Of a DNA stretch of 64,000 nucleotides, positions 58,993 to 64,000 are shown in pieces. The notes beneath the pieces were generated by a model. It was not told where the DNA came from and did no database searches. It saw only the letters and a list, made by a program, of their open reading frames with translations. Made by a program: the position numbers and the translations under genes. Position 1 is the stretch's first letter, and each line of letters starts with the position of its first letter. The DNA is from Apteryx mantelli (Eukaryota > Chordata > Aves > Apterygiformes > Apterygidae): assembly GCF_036417845.1 (NCBI RefSeq), contig NC_089982.1:60897684-60961683 (forward strand). Direction: 5' to 3'.

Positions 58993-60865
58993 GAGCCTTC
59001 AGCAATTTTTCACTGCTTATGTTTCATTCATTAATCTTTGTTAGCTTGTGCTCTAGAGGAATTAAATTCCAGATGCCCCCATAATTTGGGTTTAGGCCAC
59101 TGATGGATGATGCAGGCCGGTGGACTACAGGCCGACACCTTTCCCCTAACCCGAAGGGCCAGGCAGAGGCCACTGCCACAGACCCACATCAACACTGCTG
59201 GCCTTGGTGTAACATCTGGGCAACTGGCACTGCCAGAGGATTTGGCTGCTGCCACATTGCTAACAACATACAAAGCAACACATTTCTCCATGAACACCGC
59301 CCAGCACCAGACCTTTGTTTATCCTGAAAGCATTTATCTGCATTTGTGTGCCTAAAAGGCCACTAATTCTTAGACCTTGCAGTGTGTGTATTGTATAAAG
59401 TATGTGATAGTTTCAGTATTCAATATAATCATTAGATATTCCTTTTTTATTTTAACAATATTATGAAACTGTCATGAAATATGTCTGTCAGCTGACTGCA
59501 TCTCTGCAGTTTGAATCAACAAATTCCTGTCTTCATGTTCAAGTAGAACAACTGCTCAATGAAGTTAATTTAAAAAATATTGGGCTTTTTATCTTTTATT
59601 CTAGACTTGACAGTTTCAGCATTCAATGTCTTTGGACTAGACTATCTCTTTCTGAATAAGAAAACAAAACCAACCTATCTGAAATATTAGAAATAGCATG
59701 GAATTCAAACAGCCTTTCATATTTTGCTGGTAAACAGCCAGCAATGTGAATTATGCAAAATAATCAAGAGATGCTTCACAGTTATCTTTCAAAACCAATG
59801 CAAACACTGAATAAAAGAATGTAATCAATTGAATGTTTGCAATCTGTTTATTTTGATGACTTTCTTTCTGTGTCTTCCTGCCCTGTTTCAGAATGATTTG
59901 GACCCAGTGCAGCAAAATTTCTAAGCGCATGCCTACTTTCAAGCAAATTTAAATTAACTTTAGACCTACTGCATTGTAAGTTAGTGGAAGACTATTTACA
60001 TCTGTTAGTTGCACACCTATCTATTTGAACTGGGACCTTAAACTGAAAGACAGGGAGAAGTTTAAGGTTTAAGCCCCTGAAATGGAAGGTTAGGTTGTAA
60101 ACTATTCTTTAGAAAATAATTTTCCTATTCCCCCACCAGAATCTAACCCCTGAGCCAGTCCAAGTCCCTGTATTCAGCTGCACTGTCTATACCTCCCTAG
60201 CAAACATCTTACCTCTCCAGGTAAGACCCTCAGACCTGGACCTTTCCTCCTTTTCCTGTAATATGACTCACTTCCCAGTAGGAGGATGCAAACAAAACCC
60301 ATTCTTGGAAATCACCTTAATCCCCTGCTCCCTTCCTTCCAAACAAGCACCCTGTGACCTTAACCTGCTGCTGATGCCCAGGGTTAGGTGCAGCAAGATG
60401 CATGCGTGCACAGTGGTGCACATGGTGGGGCTGTGCTTTACTGCCTCCCATGGGAACCCCTTACTGCCCGTCAGTGCTTTTGTAGTAACTGCCCTTTTGC
60501 AGGCTCTTACCCTACAGTGTGTTTGAGGTTTTCGAGATTGCTTGAAAGAGTATAAGTACCTCTGCTGGGTTGCCTGAAGGCAATTATTGCAGGTCAGTTA
60601 TATCATAGTAGTTTGCTGGAAAGAGGTTGACCTATTTAGAAATGAAGAGTACTCAAAGAGTTGCTTAGACTACTTGTGCCTAAGGCCAGCCCTGACATAA
60701 GTCATAGCGTAACTAAGGTGGTATTCATCCATTTACCATAGGGACAGTTAGGCTCCCTTCGTAATCAGTAGTGAGAAGAAGAAATCTGAGAGCAAGAGTC
60801 AGTGGTCCAAATGGAGATGTCAACTTTAAGCTGAGATGAACTGTGTTCTAGAAACACTAGATTCT

Positions 60866-60930
60866 CTCCATTGACTATAATGGGAGCCTACAGGACCCAG
60901 CTCAGGTGTAGAGGTCTACAGTATGGACAC
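60866..60930 (+). repeat. Ancient sauropsid repeat scrap
   Basis: ATTCTCTCCATTGACTATAA then TGGGAGCCTACAGG resembles the TCCATTGACTTTAATGGGAG inverted-repeat core of the family seen at 37629 and 50130. Short. Confidence 0.4.
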
Positions 60931-62855
60931 TTGAGTTTCGTTGGATGACTCCAACCCTAACTGCCTGGAGATGAAAAAAGAATACATATTTTTACTTTGC
61001 AACTTACCATAATTAAAGTTACGATGATGTATGATCGAAGTATACATTATGACATATGGTAAGGACAGACTTTATTTTTTGTTTTGGAAATTTTCAATAG
61101 TCTTATTCGGGATTTCTGTAGGACTGCCATAAGCCTGGTGAGGCAAGCAATGCTTTGCAAGGACTACATATGCATAGCTTACTGAAAGCATGACAGGCTT
61201 TTAGCCTGTTAGATATGTGGCTGTGAAACAAGACAATTTCCTACCATTTACTAGAATGCAGTACTAGTATGTAGTAAGTAACTGGAAAGCTAATATATCA
61301 GAGTCTTCATCTTCCACTATTAATGTTTTCCATGTTAGTATATCTACACGTCTATGCTTGCACCATCTAAAGTACAGATATAAGGGAATTGCTCCCAACT
61401 GCCTTTGTATGTAAGTTCCACCAAGTAAATTCTCTGTACCACTGCTCCAGCTGCACCACCAAATATATACTTAGGTTTTCAAAATGAAAATGTTGGGATT
61501 AGCTGAAGAAGGCCTTTCTCACAGATTAGATGCTTGTGAAAATCCATTGTCATAAGGTACCAAACAGAAAACATGACAAACATATCTGAAGCCATGCAAG
61601 TGACAGTGGGCATCGGGGTTCTGCATAACCCCGATGCCCCCTTTTCTTCTGGTAAACTGCCTGGAGCACAGCAATAATTCCCATGTATTAGTGCCCCAGC
61701 CTTCACTTCAAACATCAGAGATATCAAGAGGGTAAGCACAAATGACTCCTATTATAGCTGGCCTGCGTTCATGAAGGCTTTGAGTGGGAAAAGAGGTATG
61801 TGCCTGTATTTCTGAATTGCAGATAGGTTAATTTAAATGCTTCTGGGAAGACCCTCAATGACTGCAGCCCAGCACTGTGGGATAATGTAAGTCCAGCACC
61901 TGACCATAGACAGCTGCTCTCCAAGTCGATGAGCCAGGAGCTCTGGGATAGAAGGTCTACAAGGTGACAGTTGTAAAAGGGGGAGTAAGACCAGGAATTG
62001 AAAGAAATTTGAAGCAGCTCAGAGCTGAGATGGGAATAGGGAAAAAAAAATCTTTTTTTGCTTAATATGGGCTCCTGAGGTTGGAAACGTATCTTTTCCT
62101 ATCCCCTTCTGCACAAGGAGAGGATGTATTGGCTGAGAGATGTCTAAGGACTGCTGAGGTGGAGAGATGCTGAAGGATGTGAACTCCCAGTCTAACTTAC
62201 AATGAGGCTCAATTGGAGAAGGGTGACACTGAAGCTATGCAGATGAAAGGGTCAGGCTGATGAAAGGGGCTGCTTCTGCCAAGGACTACCTCTGCATGTA
62301 TTGAGTGCCAGCAATGACTCTGCAACTGCTGTGAACTACAGCCAAGTTCTCCAGCACATAAAAACAAGCCCTACAGAATGTAACTGCTCTTTTGGAAATC
62401 TGTAGGTGGAGGAGTTCCCTGAAGTGCAAAAACGTAGTTTTAGAACTTGAGTCTCAGTTCTGAAAAGTGTGGCCTTGGTTTTCCTGAAGTCAGATTTGTC
62501 TGGCAGGATGCTGAAGATTCTTCACCTTGTTCTTCTGCAAAATCATGTCCAGCATATGGTGATGATGTCTATCAGAGACACAGTAATGGTATGCTTTATT
62601 TCACAGTAAAAGTAGGACAAACAAAGAGCAACTCCTTTTTCTTTCCACTGAGAAAGGCAGGAGGAACATAACTGTTGACAAGAAAATCTTTGTTTCCAAC
62701 CAAATGTTTTCACTTCATATGCAGGCTTGCAGGGCTTGTCTCAAAGGAAGAGGAAGACAGTATATTGAAATCTGGGCAGTCTGTATGTGTCTTATTTTCC
62801 TGACATGTTTCCTTCATTTGACCTTAGCAAGTGACCCTTTTTCCTCTATAGGAAA

Positions 62856-62902
62856 GAACAATCCATCCTTCCAATCTGCGGGGGAGAACAATCCATCCTT
62901 CC
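62856..62902 (+). repeat. 30-bp-period direct repeat
   Basis: GAACAATCCATCCTTCC is present at 62856-62872 and again, identical, at 62886-62902. The spacer between copies is not repeated. Confidence 0.9.
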
Positions 62903-63591
62903 TCTACCTTTGTTTAGTTAATCTGTACATTCTTATCTAGAGGTGTAAAATACATCTCAAATAATAGGACCTCATTCTGTGAGACAGTTTAGTGTAATAC
63001 ACATAATGGCTAATAATAATGAATTCTAGCATTGATGTGACACCTGGACAGTATCTGTAATAGGGACTTACATCCCTACTTACATTTTCATCTGGTCAAT
63101 GCTTTCCCCAGATTAGCAGGTACAAGAGAAAACAAGATGAGCCATACGAATAAAGCTACTGATCTAAAGAGGTGTAAATGGCCGCACTGGATTCTTGCAG
63201 TATACTCTCTTGTAAAACACTGTGCCTTATTTTTCTTCCTGAGCAATGTGTTCTGCCAAACCATCCTGGGGTGAACCCAGTCTGCTTCTCACCTGTAGTC
63301 TTGGGTTGGTTCAGTCACAATTTAATTAGCAGCCCCTACTCTTAGACTTGTTTTTGAATACTCTTCAGCCAATAAATAGTAACCAGAGAACATTCAGAGC
63401 CTCTCCTTCAAGACTGCTGGAAGACTTTACTTCAGATAGACTGAGTTTCTTGTGAAACAAAATAAAAGGCTTCTCCAAATCAGCTCCTGAGCGCTATCCA
63501 CTGTTAGGTCTGAGGAAAGTAGAAAAAGAAAAGATCTGAGGAATTCTGTCAGTCAACTAAAAGGATATCAAGACAGTGACTTGTTAGTGCT

Positions 63592-64000
63592 GTAAGGAGG
63601 TAGAGCTGCACTCCCTCAGGTATAATGGTACATGGCTGACAGGCACCATGCAGGCAAGCGTGGGGCTCTGCATGGTGCAGCCCCTAGAAGAGGGGTTTGC
63701 TCTGGGGTGCTCCCCAAGGGTTAACGAACCCCGGGTGCACCTTGGCCGGAGCCACCACACCGGGTGGGGCTGCTGTAGCCTGGGGGCACATCCTCCAACG
63801 ACCCCATGATTGACCAGTCCGGACAAAGGAGAAGTGACACCACAGACTCACAGACTCGCAGTGGAGCCATTCCCCGCAGAACGCCCCATGAATGGGCGTG
63901 TTGTTACCCATGGAGCAGTGCTGTGGGCCGAGCACCAGGTTATCTACTGATATGCACACCATTATGGACTAGAGCCCTACAGCTTTTGGATAGCTGTGGG
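63592..64000. repeat. Unclassified GC-richer block, possible partial LTR or other repeat
   Basis: From about TGTAAGGAGG onward, base composition shifts to GC-rich and CpG-containing sequence with several short inverted repeats (GGGGCT/AGCCCC near 63663-63686, ATGGG/CCCAT near 63893-63911). It begins with a TGT, as LTRs do, and continues off the window. No polyprotein or matching second LTR is visible, so element class and orientation are unknown. Confidence 0.3.

Larger units (their letters stand above)
58861..63590. other. UCHL1 upstream intergenic DNA
   Basis: No exon recognised, and no part of APBB2, the expected neighbour on the plus strand further right. Contains a C14 run, an ancient repeat scrap near 60866-60930 and a 30-bp-period duplication at 62856. 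The rest shows no recognisable content. Confidence 0.55.

Overview
The window looks like vertebrate nuclear DNA, most likely from a bird. Support comes from spliced genes with GT-AG introns, two CpG-island promoters in an AT-leaning background, and CR1 retrotransposon copies, one of which keeps a typical avian CR1 3' end. There are also a recognisable MIR SINE relic and several palindromic ancient repeats typical of sauropsid genomes. A crocodilian or turtle is less likely but not excluded. There is no prokaryotic, CRISPR or phage content.

Two genes can be supported, both on the minus strand and arranged head to tail. UCHL1 (ubiquitin C-terminal hydrolase L1) is complete: nine coding exons between 58442 (start) and 53747 (stop), including a 12-nt microexon. 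They join in frame to a 224-residue protein with the catalytic Gln, Cys, His and Asp all present. It has a CpG-island promoter with a TATA box near 58604-58609 and a poly(A) signal at 53419-53424. LIMCH1 (LIM and calponin-homology domains 1) is represented by its first coding exon (28290-28385), which encodes 32 residues ending just inside the start of the CH domain. Its CpG island is at about 27540-28990, and the window from 28289 down to 1 is read as part of its first intron. UCHL1 followed by LIMCH1 on the same strand is the gene order known from human chromosome 4p13. APBB2, expected upstream of UCHL1, was not found.

Layout: 1-28289 is LIMCH1 intron 1, holding a CR1, simple repeats, a 42-bp tandem duplication and ancient repeat fragments. 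27540-28990 is the LIMCH1 promoter, with a CAG/CTG repeat and a (TG)20 tract just inside the splice donor. 29000-53400 is intergenic, with old CR1, MIR and palindromic relics and a second CR1. 53400-58580 is UCHL1. 58580-64000 is UCHL1 upstream DNA, ending in an unclassified GC-richer block that runs off the window.

The two genes are not known to act in one pathway: UCHL1 is a cytosolic neuronal deubiquitinase-family enzyme and LIMCH1 an actomyosin regulator. Nothing here amounts to an undescribed system. The more interesting points are the repeats in the LIMCH1 promoter and first donor region, the avian-specific details of UCHL1, and the unclassified block at the right edge.
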